DNA of 64,000 nt from Haladaptatus salinisoli (GTDB lineage Archaea; Halobacteriota; Halobacteria; Halobacteriales; Haladaptataceae). The stretch is taken from NCBI RefSeq assembly GCF_020614375.1, contig NZ_CP085330.1, positions 1 through 64,000 on the forward strand. The letters run 5' to 3'. This document shows, piece after piece, positions 40,861-50,155 of this stretch (its first letter is position 1; the number at the start of each line of letters is the position of its first letter). The notes under the pieces were generated by a model. It was given only the letters and a program-made list of their open reading frames with translations. It did no database searches and was not told the origin of the DNA. A program made the translations under genes and the position numbers.

Positions 40861-42059
40861 CGCCACCGCGAGTACACCGCCTCCAACGAGTCGACCGTCA
40901 CCTCCCACGAGTAGTTCTCCTCGGCGTAGGTCCGGCAGGCGCGGGACGCCGACCGACGAGCCTCCGTCGATAGCTCCGCCCACGCCATCATCCGCCGCGC
41001 CAACGCCTCGGGAGCCGCCGCCTCCGCGAGCACCGGCTCCGGAACCCCGGCGTTCGATTCGAGACCGGAGAGCAACTCGACCGTCCCGCCGACCGGCGTC
41101 GCCACCGCCGGAGTTCCGCTGGCAAGTGCTTCGAGCGTCGCCAGCCCGAATCCCTCCAACTCCGTCGTCGGCAGGACGAACAGGTCCGCGGCGGCGTACG
41201 CGCTCGGCAGCGCCTCGTCCGGAACGTATCCGAGAAACGTCGTCTCGTCGGCGACGCCGAGTTCCGCCGCCGTCCGCTCCAGTTCGTCCCGGAGCGGCCC
41301 GTCCCCGGCGATGTACAGTCTGGCGTCGGGGCGGTCCGCGACGACGCGCGAGAACGCTTCGAGCAGCAGGTCGTGGCCCATCCGCGGACTGAGCCGACGC
41401 ACGGTGAGAAACGACGGCGCTCCCGTCAACCGCTCGAACTCGCCCGAATCGGGCCGGAACGTCTCGACGTCGACGCCGCCCGGCACGACCTCCGATCGGG
41501 CGGCCTCGCCGTACGTCTCGCGCATTCGGTCGCGCATGAACCCGCTCAGTGTGACGACGCCCCTCGTCCGGTCGAGTACGAACCGCTCGACGGCGGTTCG
41601 AACCTTCGCGTTCAGTTCCCGACGCGCCGTCGATTCGTCGGCCTCCCGCGTCCGGATTCGGTACTCGGTCGGCCACGGACTGTGGAACGTGGCGGTTCGC
41701 GGAACCTCGTCGTCGGCGCAGAGATGCACCAACAGCGACGTGACCGGCCCCTGAAAGCTGAGCAGGTCGAACGGTTCCTTCTCGCTCGCCTCCCGGACGA
41801 ACTCGTCGACGCGCCCGAGCGCCGCCGGAACCTGCGGGAGAATCTCGTCCGCCCGCCGGTCGGCGATCTCGATGTCGTACCGATACACGTCGATCCCCTC
41901 GACCGATTCGCGGCGCGGAACGTCGCCCCGCCGTCGGGTGACGACCGACGCGCGGTGGCCGCGCTCGACGAACCGTCTCGCGGTCTCGTAGACGTAGCGC
42001 CCGGTGCCTCCGGAACCGGGGTCCGGATAAAAGTCGTGGGCTCCGACGAGTACGTGCAT
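40857..42059 (-). CDS. GT4-family glycosyltransferase
   Basis: The protein has 400 residues. DFYPDPGSGGTGRYVYETARRF is the typical N-terminal glycine loop. FLTVRRLSPRMGHDLLLEAF begins the donor domain and PTTELEGFGLATLEALASGTPAVATPVGG is the EX7E donor site. The linkage made is unknown, but a surface polysaccharide or protein glycan is likely given the neighbours. Confidence 0.9.
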   Translation of the reverse strand: MHVLVGAHDFYPDPGSGGTGRYVYETARRFVERGHRASVVTRRRGDVPRRESVEGIDVYRYDIEIADRRADEILPQVPAALGRVDEFVREASEKEPFDLLSFQGPVTSLLVHLCADDEVPRTATFHSPWPTEYRIRTREADESTARRELNAKVRTAVERFVLDRTRGVVTLSGFMRDRMRETYGEAARSEVVPGGVDVETFRPDSGEFERLTGAPSFLTVRRLSPRMGHDLLLEAFSRVVADRPDARLYIAGDGPLRDELERTAAELGVADETTFLGYVPDEALPSAYAAADLFVLPTTELEGFGLATLEALASGTPAVATPVGGTVELLSGLESNAGVPEPVLAEAAAPEALARRMMAWAELSTEARRSASRACRTYAEENYSWEVTVDSLEAVYSRWR

Positions 42060-42143
42060 GGTCGTCGTTCTACGTCCGCGCTCTAATGCACACCGGCCAT
42101 TGCTTAGTTGACCCACCCCGCCGAATAGCAACAGGGGACTACA

Positions 42144-42956
42144 ATGGTGGAATATGATTTCAACGACAAGGTAGCGTTCGTGACCGGCGCGGCCCGCGGA
42201 CAGGGACGTTCGCACGCGCTCCATTACGCGAAACACGGGGCCGACGTGGTGGCCACGGACATCTGCGAGACGAACGAACGGTCGGGCTACGAGATGGGCG
42301 ACAAGACCGAGTTGGACGAGACGGTCGAACTGGCCCGCGAGGAGGGGGCCGACGTCGTCGGCGTCCAACTCGACGTCTCGAAGGAGGGCGACGTGAAACG
42401 CGGCGTGGAGCGCGCCGTCGAGGAGTTCGGCAAGATAGACATCCTCGCCAACAACGCGGGCGTCGCGCCCGCCGCCGGACTGCTGGAGATGGACGAGGAG
42501 ACGTGGGACTACGCGCTCGACGTGAACCTCAAAGGGATGTGGCTCTGCGCCAAGCACGTCGGACTCCACATGGCCGAACGAGGCGAGGGCGGACGCATCG
42601 TCAACACGTCCTCCACGGCGGGACTCGTCGCCTCGCCGGGACTCGGCCACTACACCGCCGCCAAACACGGCGTACTCGGGCTGACGAAGACGCTCGCCAT
42701 CGAACTCGCGCCCCACGACGTGACGGTCAACGCCGTCTGTCCGACCGCGGTGGACACGGCGATGGTCGGCGGCATCATCGAGAACATCGACGACGACCTC
42801 GCCGAACTCGCGGAGCAGTCCGGTCCCGACAACGTGCTCGGGGATATCGTGCAACCGGAGGACGTGAGCGCGGCGTTCATGTGGCTCTCCAGCGACGAGG
42901 CGCGCTACGTGACGGGAATCGCGCTCCCGGTCGCGGCCGGGGCGACGGCGCTCTGA
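42144..42956 (+). CDS. Short-chain dehydrogenase resembling mycofactocin-coupled SDRs
   Basis: The protein has 270 residues. The cofactor motif is TGAARGQGRSHA (15-26), with DIC after strand 2 suggesting NAD. NNAGVAP follows, and the catalytic Ser and YTAAK are in place. The TGAARGQGRSHA form with the following acidic DICE is the signature of the SDR group that uses tightly held NAD with mycofactocin in actinobacteria. No mycofactocin biosynthesis gene is in the window. The alcohol substrate is unknown. Confidence 0.88.
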   Translation: MVEYDFNDKVAFVTGAARGQGRSHALHYAKHGADVVATDICETNERSGYEMGDKTELDETVELAREEGADVVGVQLDVSKEGDVKRGVERAVEEFGKIDILANNAGVAPAAGLLEMDEETWDYALDVNLKGMWLCAKHVGLHMAERGEGGRIVNTSSTAGLVASPGLGHYTAAKHGVLGLTKTLAIELAPHDVTVNAVCPTAVDTAMVGGIIENIDDDLAELAEQSGPDNVLGDIVQPEDVSAAFMWLSSDEARYVTGIALPVAAGATAL

Positions 42957-43037
42957 ACGCGTCGAGCGACCCCCGAATCGGAACCCGTTCCGTGCCGGAA
43001 GGCGAACCTACTAAGCGGTCGCCGACCGACTCTCCAC

Positions 43038-44174
43038 ATGGACGACACGTACGTCGATAAGGGATTGGAGAACGTCGTCGCGGCCGAGACGCGGCTCTCG
43101 TCCATCGACGGAGAGGCCGGGGAACTCGTCATCGGCGGCTTCCCGCTCGCCGAACTCGCCGCGAACGCGACGTTCGAGGAGACCGTCTTTCTGCTGTGGA
43201 ACGACCGCCTGCCGACGGCGGACGAACTCGACGACCTCCGGGACGACCTGCGGGAGCACCGCGCGATTTCCGACGAGACGCGGAACCTGCTCCGCGAAGC
43301 CGCCGACCGAGGGCAATCGGCGATGGACGCCCTCCGGATGGGCGCGGCGAGCGCCACCCTCGCCCGAACCGACGGCGAGAGCCCGGAGCGGGACGCCCTC
43401 GTCGCCGTCGCGCAACTCCCGACCGCGGCCGCCACCTACTGGCGGTACCGAACGGGAGAGGAACCGCTCGACCCGCGTTCGGACCTCGGCCACGCCGCGA
43501 ACTACCTCTACATGCTCACCGGCGAGGAACCGAGCGACGCGGCGACCAGAGGGTTGGAAACGTACCTCAACACGGTCGTCGACCACGGCCTGAACGCCTC
43601 GACGTTCGCCGCTCGCGCCATCGTCTCGACCGAATCCGACGTCGTCTCCGCGGTCACCGGAGCGGTCGGTTCGCTGAAGGGGCCGCTCCACGGCGGCGCT
43701 CCCGGCCCGGTGTTGGACATGTTGTTCGACGTCCGCGACACGGGCGACCCCGAGGGGTACGTCGAGGAGACCCTCGACGCCGGGGAGCGACTGATGGGTT
43801 TCGGCCACCGCGTCTACCGGGTGCGCGACCCCCGCGCGGAGGTGCTGTCGGCCGCCGCCGAGCGGTTCTACGCGGACGACGGCGACGAGGCGTTCTTCGA
43901 ATTCGCGCGGGAGTTCGAGGAAACCGCCGTGGACGTGCTGGCTGAGCGCAGACCCGATCTCACCCTGCAAACGAACGTCGAGTTCTACACCGCCGTCCTC
44001 CTGAACGGTATCGGCGTGCCCCGCGACCTCTTCACGCCCACCTTCGGCGTCGCCCGCGTCGGCGGCTGGACGGCCCACTGCCTCGAACAGCTCGAGGACA
44101 ACCGAATCGTCCGCCCCCGCGCCCGGTACGTCGGGGAGACCGGTCGGACGTGGACGCCCGTCGAGAACCGGTAG
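43038..44174 (+). CDS. Citrate synthase-family protein
   Basis: The protein has 378 residues. His218 (GPLHGGAPGPV) and His257 (MGFGHRVYRVRDPRA) are the active-site histidines. The third catalytic residue, Asp in NVDF of classical citrate synthases, appears as Glu315 (NVEFYTAVLL). It condenses acetyl-CoA or a related acyl-CoA with oxaloacetate. The N-terminus GLENVVAAETRLSSIDGEAGEL is normal for the family. It may be a second citrate or methylcitrate synthase and not the main TCA enzyme. Confidence 0.9.
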   Translation: MDDTYVDKGLENVVAAETRLSSIDGEAGELVIGGFPLAELAANATFEETVFLLWNDRLPTADELDDLRDDLREHRAISDETRNLLREAADRGQSAMDALRMGAASATLARTDGESPERDALVAVAQLPTAAATYWRYRTGEEPLDPRSDLGHAANYLYMLTGEEPSDAATRGLETYLNTVVDHGLNASTFAARAIVSTESDVVSAVTGAVGSLKGPLHGGAPGPVLDMLFDVRDTGDPEGYVEETLDAGERLMGFGHRVYRVRDPRAEVLSAAAERFYADDGDEAFFEFAREFEETAVDVLAERRPDLTLQTNVEFYTAVLLNGIGVPRDLFTPTFGVARVGGWTAHCLEQLEDNRIVRPRARYVGETGRTWTPVENR

Positions 44175-44214
44175 CGCGGCGAGCCGATCGAACCGCGACC
44201 GCCGAACCGTTCGG

Positions 44215-44739
44215 TCAGTATGGGTGGGTGTCGGGCCCCTCGGGGAACGTGTACGCCGACAGCCACGGCGGCGGTTCGCGGTCTTTCGCCCACCGGAACA
44301 GGTCGCGCTTCTCGTTCGCGTAGTAGAGCCGGTACGCGTCGACGTAGTCGTCCGCTTTCCACTCGCCCGTGGCCTGCGGCGGGTCGCCGGGGTCGCCCGG
44401 CCAGTCGAGCCCCGCGATCCGGTCCCCATCGAGTCGGCGGACGGTCGCCCACGAACCGTGGAACTCGTCCTCCGTGTGGTCCCATCGATACCGCCACTCG
44501 TCGTGGGCGCGGGCCGTGTACTCGCGGAGGTACTCCCAGTTTTCGAGCGCCCGCGCGGCCCACCGCGTCAGCGGATGGTCGGGATGGGTGAAATAGAGGT
44601 CCTCGCCCTCGTATCCGCGAAGCTGCGCCGCCGTCGTCAGCACCATCGAGCACTCGAAGACGCTGCTCGTGACGTGGCGGTCGACGAGCCACCGAGTCGC
44701 CCGTTCGAGGTCCCTGTCCAGCCAGAACGCGTTGACCAC
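44215..44739 (-). CDS. Conserved protein of unknown function
   Basis: The protein has 174 residues. It starts VNAFWLDRDLERATRWLVDRHVTSSVFEC and contains HPLTRWAARALENWEYL and DEWRYRW. This pattern (aspartate-rich start, DRHV, HP-W-R, W-YL) resembles a phage/bacterial family of small uncharacterised proteins related to pyrimidine-dimer glycosylase-like folds. I am not certain of the link. Conserved His and Asp residues suggest an enzyme. Confidence 0.68.
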   Translation of the reverse strand: MVNAFWLDRDLERATRWLVDRHVTSSVFECSMVLTTAAQLRGYEGEDLYFTHPDHPLTRWAARALENWEYLREYTARAHDEWRYRWDHTEDEFHGSWATVRRLDGDRIAGLDWPGDPGDPPQATGEWKADDYVDAYRLYYANEKRDLFRWAKDREPPPWLSAYTFPEGPDTHPY

Positions 44740-44764
44740 GGCGGAAACTACGTCCCCGCTCGAA

Positions 44765-46198
44765 TTATGTCCACCGGCCGGTTCGACGGAACGTCGGCGT
44801 TCCCGGATTCCCGCGGTCCTCGTAGCCGAGCGAGCGAAGCGCGTACAGCAGGTCGGTGCGGGCGTACGACTCGCGGGCGGTGACCGGCCTGCCGTCCTCG
44901 GTGAACTCGGCGGTTCGCTCGGCGACGTCGTCGAGTTCGACCGTCGGTTCGTCCTCCAACGCCAGCTCGACGGCGGCGTCCGGGCCGCCGAGGGCGTACC
45001 GTTCGACCTTCGACTCGACCCTGCTCCGGAGGTCGCGGAGCGTCCGGCGACCGCAGCGCTCCGGGCTGCGAATCTCCTTCGCGTGCTCGACCAGCCCCCG
45101 GTTCGCCGCGATCGCCTCGTCCCAGTCCTCCACGGCGCGCGCGGCGAGCGATTCGAGGGCGTCCGCGTCGGCGACGAGCGGGTGTCCTTCCGGAACGCAG
45201 TCGTATATCCACGGCTCGTCGCGCAGGAGGAGCACCTGTCCGCTGGCGGCCTGCTCGAACGGCGTCCGGGCCATCGTCTCGTACTCGCTGGCGCAGACCG
45301 CGATATCGCCCTTTTCGAGCGCCCACTCGTACGTCTCGCGGGACGCCTCGGAATGGGCGTCCACCCACTCGCGGCGGCGGTACTCGTCCGGAATCGACTC
45401 CATGCTCGTCATCAGCGTCCGAACGCCGAACTCGCGGTACAGCGTCTCCGCCACCGCCAACACCTCGTCGGCGTGTTTCTTCGACCACAGCGACCCCGCG
45501 ACGTGGAGCCACTCCGGTTCGTCGCCGTACCGCTCCTCGAACCTGTCGAACTCGACGGGGCTGCCGCTCTCTATCGCCCCGTCGAGCGCGGACTCGACCA
45601 CGTCCCGCCGGAGGTACTCGCTCGCATGCTCTCGAAACGCCGCCGCGTCTATCCCCGCCGTGAACCAGATGCCGTCCGCGAACGCGGTTCCGCAGAGCTC
45701 CATCCGCATCTGATAGGCGTCGCGGTATCGACAGTACCGGTACTTGAACGGCACCTGGAGGTCGTGCACGTTCGCCACCACGTCGAACGGTCGAACCTGC
45801 GCGGCCCAGTGGTCGGTGTGGTCGAGCAACCACTTCTTGAGCGTGAACCGTCCGGTTCGAAGCTGGTCTACGACCACGTCCACGTACGCCCCCTGCTCGT
45901 GGACGGCCGCTTCCAGCGCCGTCAACTGGTCCTCCGTGTAGCCGTTCTCGGTGAACATCGACCCGCGCGGGTTGTCGGCCATGAACGGTTCCGCCTCGAC
46001 GAGCGTCACCCGCTCGCGGTCGGCCAACACGTCGCCCTCGTCGTAGTTCGCTCGCTCGCGCGGCGGCAGCAGCCAGTAGACGTGCATCGTCTCGTCGCGG
46101 CGTAGCCACTGTTCGACCCACGAAACGGCGTCGTTGAGCGTTCCGCTGCTGCTCGCGTCCTCCGGCCGGTACACCTCCGGAACGATGAGTACGCGCAT
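44765..46198 (-). CDS. GT-B glycosyltransferase-like protein
   Basis: The protein has 477 residues. It begins MRVLIVPEVYRPEDASSSGTL. The C-terminal half has HVAGSLWSKKHADEVLAVAETL and EYETMARTPFEQAASGQVLLLRDEPWIYDCVP, an arrangement like GT4 donor domains (E near 318, then FEQAASG). The N-terminal domain departs from standard GT4. Activity and sugar are unknown, but two glycosyltransferases lie nearby. Confidence 0.72.
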   Translation of the reverse strand: MRVLIVPEVYRPEDASSSGTLNDAVSWVEQWLRRDETMHVYWLLPPRERANYDEGDVLADRERVTLVEAEPFMADNPRGSMFTENGYTEDQLTALEAAVHEQGAYVDVVVDQLRTGRFTLKKWLLDHTDHWAAQVRPFDVVANVHDLQVPFKYRYCRYRDAYQMRMELCGTAFADGIWFTAGIDAAAFREHASEYLRRDVVESALDGAIESGSPVEFDRFEERYGDEPEWLHVAGSLWSKKHADEVLAVAETLYREFGVRTLMTSMESIPDEYRRREWVDAHSEASRETYEWALEKGDIAVCASEYETMARTPFEQAASGQVLLLRDEPWIYDCVPEGHPLVADADALESLAARAVEDWDEAIAANRGLVEHAKEIRSPERCGRRTLRDLRSRVESKVERYALGGPDAAVELALEDEPTVELDDVAERTAEFTEDGRPVTARESYARTDLLYALRSLGYEDRGNPGTPTFRRTGRWT

Positions 46199-46293
46199 CT
46201 CGCTGTCCTCGCGTGACGGTTTCGTACCACGGACTGGGGCTTGAATCTGCGGGCCTTCGAAACGTTTAGACGCGCACCGACCAATCTCGGGGC

Positions 46294-47298
46294 ATGAGCG
46301 ACCTGTTGGTTCGCGCGGCGCGCGGCGAGCGCACCGAGCGACCGCCCGTCTGGTTGATGCGACAGGCCGGACGGTACATCCCCGAGTACCGCGACATCCG
46401 CGAACGATACACGTTCAAGGAAGCGATCAAGACGCCCGAAGTGGCGGAGCGAATCACCCTGCTCCCGTGGAAGCTGTTCGAACCGGACGGTCTCGTCATG
46501 TTCTCCGACATCCTCACCGTCCTCGAACCGCTCGGCTTCGACTACCGCATCGAGAGCGGCGTCGGTCCCGTCGTCTCGAACCCCGTCGCCGGCCCGGACG
46601 ACGTCCCCGCGGAAGCGAGCGACGTGGCCGCCGAGGTCGACTACGTCGGGAAACTGCTCGAACGACTGCGGGGGAGCGTCGGCGACCGAACCAGCATCAT
46701 CGGCTTCGCCGGCGGTCCGTACACCCTCGCTTCCTACGTCGTGGGCGACGAACCCGCTTCGCGCGACCCGATTCGACGCTTCCGGGCGAACCATCCCGAG
46801 GCGTTCCGCGACCTGCTCGAAGCGTTCACCGGCGTCGTGGAGGAGTACGTCGCGTATCAGGTCGAACGCGGCGCGGACGTGGTGCAGGTGTTCGACACGT
46901 GGGCGGGCGTGCTCACCCCCGACGACTACCGGGAGTTCGTGCTGCCGCTTCACCGGCGCATCTTCGACGCCATCGACGTGCCGTCCATCGTCTTCGCACG
47001 CCACCCCGGCGGGAAACTCGACTTACTGGCTGAGTCGGGCGCGGACGTGGTCGGACTCGACTGGACGGTCGACATGGCCGACGCGCGGGCGGAACTGGGC
47101 GACGTTCCCGTGCAGGGGAACCTCGACCCCTCGTACCTGCTCGGCGACGCGGAGTTCGTCCGGCGGAAGACCCGCGAGGTCATCGAGAAGGCGGGCGACT
47201 CGGGACACATCCTGAACCTCGGCCACGGCATCGACCGGACGACGCCGGTGGAGAACGCGAAGGCGTTCGTGGAGACGGCGAAGGAAGTCGACCGCTAG
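46294..47298 (+). CDS. hemE: Uroporphyrinogen III decarboxylase
   Basis: The protein has 334 residues. WLMRQAGRYIPEYR near residue 20 binds the substrate carboxylates and VMFSDILT carries the catalytic Asp. GFAGGPYTLASY and NLGHGIDRTTPVEN are further signatures. It decarboxylates the four acetates of uroporphyrinogen III to coproporphyrinogen III. It converges on the hemG-type gene. Confidence 0.96.
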   Translation: MSDLLVRAARGERTERPPVWLMRQAGRYIPEYRDIRERYTFKEAIKTPEVAERITLLPWKLFEPDGLVMFSDILTVLEPLGFDYRIESGVGPVVSNPVAGPDDVPAEASDVAAEVDYVGKLLERLRGSVGDRTSIIGFAGGPYTLASYVVGDEPASRDPIRRFRANHPEAFRDLLEAFTGVVEEYVAYQVERGADVVQVFDTWAGVLTPDDYREFVLPLHRRIFDAIDVPSIVFARHPGGKLDLLAESGADVVGLDWTVDMADARAELGDVPVQGNLDPSYLLGDAEFVRRKTREVIEKAGDSGHILNLGHGIDRTTPVENAKAFVETAKEVDR

Positions 47299-47344
47299 TT
47301 CATCGCATCACCGGGGCGAACTGGTTCCGTTCTCGCTCATAAAC

Positions 47345-48610
47345 TTACGCCCGAGTCGCCAGCGACTCGGCCAACCGCCGGGCTTCGCGAATCCGACTCG
47401 GCACGCCCATTCTGGCGGTGTAGTTCGTCGCGAGGTGAATCCCCTCGGGCAGTCGAACTTCGTCGAGCGCGTCCCACGAGGCGTCGTAGGCCGGGAACCC
47501 GCGTCGGAGGCGGGCGACGCTCAGCACGTCCGCCTCCGCGTCCATCACGTGCTCGAACTCCGTCGCCGCGATTTCGCCGAGCGTCTCGTCGCTCTCCTCG
47601 ACCAGTTCGGGATTCCTCATCCCGCCGAGGAAGACGGTATAGACCCCGTCCCGCCCGAACATGCTCGCGTTCCACGAGACGCCGAGCGTGTCGAGACCTT
47701 CGTCGTGCCGAACCTGATAGCCGAATCCCTCCCGGTCGCAGTCGGCGCGGAGGTGCACCAGCGCGAGGGGGTTGTAGTTCAGTCGCGCGAGGGCGCTCGC
47801 GGATGTCGGCGCGAGGGTCGAAAGCAGGTCGGCGCTCGCGTCGGCGGGCGCGGTGACGACCACCTCGTCCGCCGCGAGCGCCTCGGATTCGGTTTCGAGG
47901 AGGTAGCCGTCCTCGGCTTCTCGAATCTCGGTGACGGGCGTTTCGAGGCGGACGTTCTCCGCGTGGGCGTCGTACAGGGCTTCGGGGAGCGTTTGCACCC
48001 CCTCCTCGAAGGAGATGGCGGGCGCGGAGCTTCCGCCCGCCATCGCTCGCTTCAGGGCCGGTTTGAGCAGCGAGCCGTGCTTCCGTTCCATCTCGAGAAC
48101 GCCGGAGAGCGCGTGCTTGACCGGCATCCGCTCGGGTTCCGAGCCGTAAATCCCGCCGAACAGCGGGCCGATGAGGTTTCGATACGCCTCCTCGCCGAAC
48201 TTCCGGGTGAACAGTTCGGCGGCGGTTTCCTCCGGGTCCGCGGGGGCCGTCTGCGGCTCCTTCAGCGCGTCGAGTTTCCCGCGCCACGTGAGCAGGTCGG
48301 TTCGCCCGAACTCCTCGACGGAGAAGGGCGCTCGCCGGAGCTTCCCCCGCGCGTAGACGAAGAGCTTCGTCTCGCCCGCCTCGATGACTTCGTCTTCCAG
48401 TCCCAGATCGGCGACGAGTTCGGCCACCGGTTCGGTTCTGCGGAGTCGCTGCGGCCCCCACTCCAACAGGTAGCCGTCGACCCGCCCGCTCCGGATGACG
48501 CCGCCCGGTTCCGAGTCGGCTTCGAGGACGACGTGGTCGACGCCCCGACGTTCGAGGTGGTGGGCGAGCGCGAGTCCCGTGACGCCGGCGCCGACGATGC
48601 CGACCGTCAT
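47345..48610 (-). CDS. hemG: HemY-type protoporphyrinogen (or coproporphyrinogen) oxidase
   Basis: The protein has 421 residues of FAD amine-oxidase type. The dinucleotide motif is GIVGAGVTGLALAHHLE with EADSEPGG. A late FAD-contact region is GIHLATNYTARMGVPS, and RKFGEEAYRNLIGPLFGGIYG is typical of HemY. It oxidises the porphyrinogen ring with O2; which of the two substrates is used cannot be told from sequence. Its ATG overlaps the hemH stop by 4 bases, so the two are co-translated. Confidence 0.92.
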   Translation of the reverse strand: MTVGIVGAGVTGLALAHHLERRGVDHVVLEADSEPGGVIRSGRVDGYLLEWGPQRLRRTEPVAELVADLGLEDEVIEAGETKLFVYARGKLRRAPFSVEEFGRTDLLTWRGKLDALKEPQTAPADPEETAAELFTRKFGEEAYRNLIGPLFGGIYGSEPERMPVKHALSGVLEMERKHGSLLKPALKRAMAGGSSAPAISFEEGVQTLPEALYDAHAENVRLETPVTEIREAEDGYLLETESEALAADEVVVTAPADASADLLSTLAPTSASALARLNYNPLALVHLRADCDREGFGYQVRHDEGLDTLGVSWNASMFGRDGVYTVFLGGMRNPELVEESDETLGEIAATEFEHVMDAEADVLSVARLRRGFPAYDASWDALDEVRLPEGIHLATNYTARMGVPSRIREARRLAESLATRA

Positions 48611-49656
48611 CGGCCGAAGGGGGCGTTCAGGCACAGCGCGCCCGGGGAGTCCGTACACCGGCACCGGCGGAACTGGTAGTACGACGGGTCGAAGTCGGCG
48701 ACGAACGGTTCGACGAGGTCGGCGAGCACGCCCGCGAATCGCTCGTCGTCGTGCGGAACCGGAACGCGGTGGAAGTCGAGTCCCGCTTCCTCCGCCTCCT
48801 CGCGGAGTTCGTCGTCCAGTTCCGACAGCGTCTCGCTCTGTTCGTGCATGAAGCTGATGGGTTCGACCACGACGCGCTCCGCGTCGACGTCGGCGACGAC
48901 GTCCTCGACTTCGGGTTCCGTCCACGGAATCTCGCGGTTGCCGTGGTTCTGGAAGCCGAGCGAGTACGACTCGACGCCGAGTTCGCTCGCCATCACGTCG
49001 CAGAACTCCTCGACGTACCGGTCGTAGCGACTTCCCTCGTCGAGGTAGTGGGTCGGCGTTCCGTGCGCGGAAAAGAGAAGTTCGGTGTCGTCGTCGGCGA
49101 GGTCGAGTCCCGCTTCGGCGGCGTACGTCCGGACGTTGTCGGCTCGAATCCGGTTGTACGTCGGATGTCGGTGCCAGCCCGTTATCCGGTGTATCGGGAC
49201 GTCCCAGTCGCGTTCCGCGACCGCGTCCGCGAGTTCGTCGAGCGACGCGACGGTCGTCGACGCGCCGCAGAGCGGGTAGACGGGGAGGCCGACGAGTTCG
49301 TCCACGCCGTCTTCGTGCGCCCGCTCGACGGCGTCCGCGATGAACGGTTCGGTGAACTGCATCCCGACGTAGGTCGTCGCGTCGAACCCGCGAGCGTCGA
49401 GTTCGGCCTCCAGCGCCTCCGCCTGCGCTTTCGCCTGCGGGTCGAGCGGCGACCCGCCGATCTCCTCGTACTCCTCGACGAGGCCGGGGGCGCGACGTTC
49501 GGCCAGTTGTCGAGAACGCTTTCGCGCTTCCGCTTCGGTCGTGTCGCCTTCGAGGTCGGCGTTGTTCACGAAGATGCGCTCCAGATACCCGAGGACGTTC
49601 TCTCGCGTCGGTTCGGACGGTTCTCCGAAGTTGAGCACGACGACGCCGGTGGTCAT
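48607..49656 (-). CDS. hemH: Ferrochelatase
   Basis: The protein has 349 residues. LLFSAHGTPTHYLDEG carries the catalytic His and EPISFMHEQSETLSELDDEL the acidic Glu. It inserts Fe2+ into proto- or coproporphyrin. The C-terminus is cysteine-rich (RRCRCTDSPGALCL), reminiscent of ferrochelatases with an extra cluster, though with only three cysteines near the end. It is first in the hemH-hemG transcript. Confidence 0.94.
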   Translation of the reverse strand: MTTGVVVLNFGEPSEPTRENVLGYLERIFVNNADLEGDTTEAEARKRSRQLAERRAPGLVEEYEEIGGSPLDPQAKAQAEALEAELDARGFDATTYVGMQFTEPFIADAVERAHEDGVDELVGLPVYPLCGASTTVASLDELADAVAERDWDVPIHRITGWHRHPTYNRIRADNVRTYAAEAGLDLADDDTELLFSAHGTPTHYLDEGSRYDRYVEEFCDVMASELGVESYSLGFQNHGNREIPWTEPEVEDVVADVDAERVVVEPISFMHEQSETLSELDDELREEAEEAGLDFHRVPVPHDDERFAGVLADLVEPFVADFDPSYYQFRRCRCTDSPGALCLNAPFGR

Positions 49657-50155
49657 GTTCGATTCTCGGGACGGACGCGCCGAATAGTTGTCGTTTGCCG
49701 ACCCGGCGGATCGGCGCGGCCTTTTCTTCGGCGGTCCCCGTCGGGTCGATTCCGCTACCGGCCGCGAAACGAGGTGGTATTTTCGTTTACTTCTCGCATT
49801 TTAGTCAGTTCGTTCGGTTTCCGCTCGTTTCTTCGTGTCTGAGACGTTTTACGAGGCGGAATCGTCCCGTTTCCGAACAGTCTCCCGCCGTCGGCGATGG
49901 GTCGGAATCGGCGGGCGCTACGGCGCGTTTTCGGCGCTCGCCGGAAACGGCGGATTTCCGCGTTCGATCCTTTTATCGCAGCTTTCTGACGTAATCCGCC
50001 CCTCCCTATCGCACGGGACACCTGCCGAAGTTCTATTCTATCGGTTCCTACACAAAAATTGGAAGATATTTCGCCGTCCTTACTTTTTGCAACGTATTTC
50101 ACCCTACATACCAATAAGTAGTTACATATGGTCGACGCTCGTGTACTCTTCCCGG
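49657..50155. other. Intergenic, promoter region
   Basis: About 500 bases separate divergent hemH and the binding-protein gene. The 3' part is A+T-rich (50050-50130). The frames that run through it are basic or aromatic-rich and lack G/C-ending codons. I see no gene, RNA or repeat. Confidence 0.5.
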
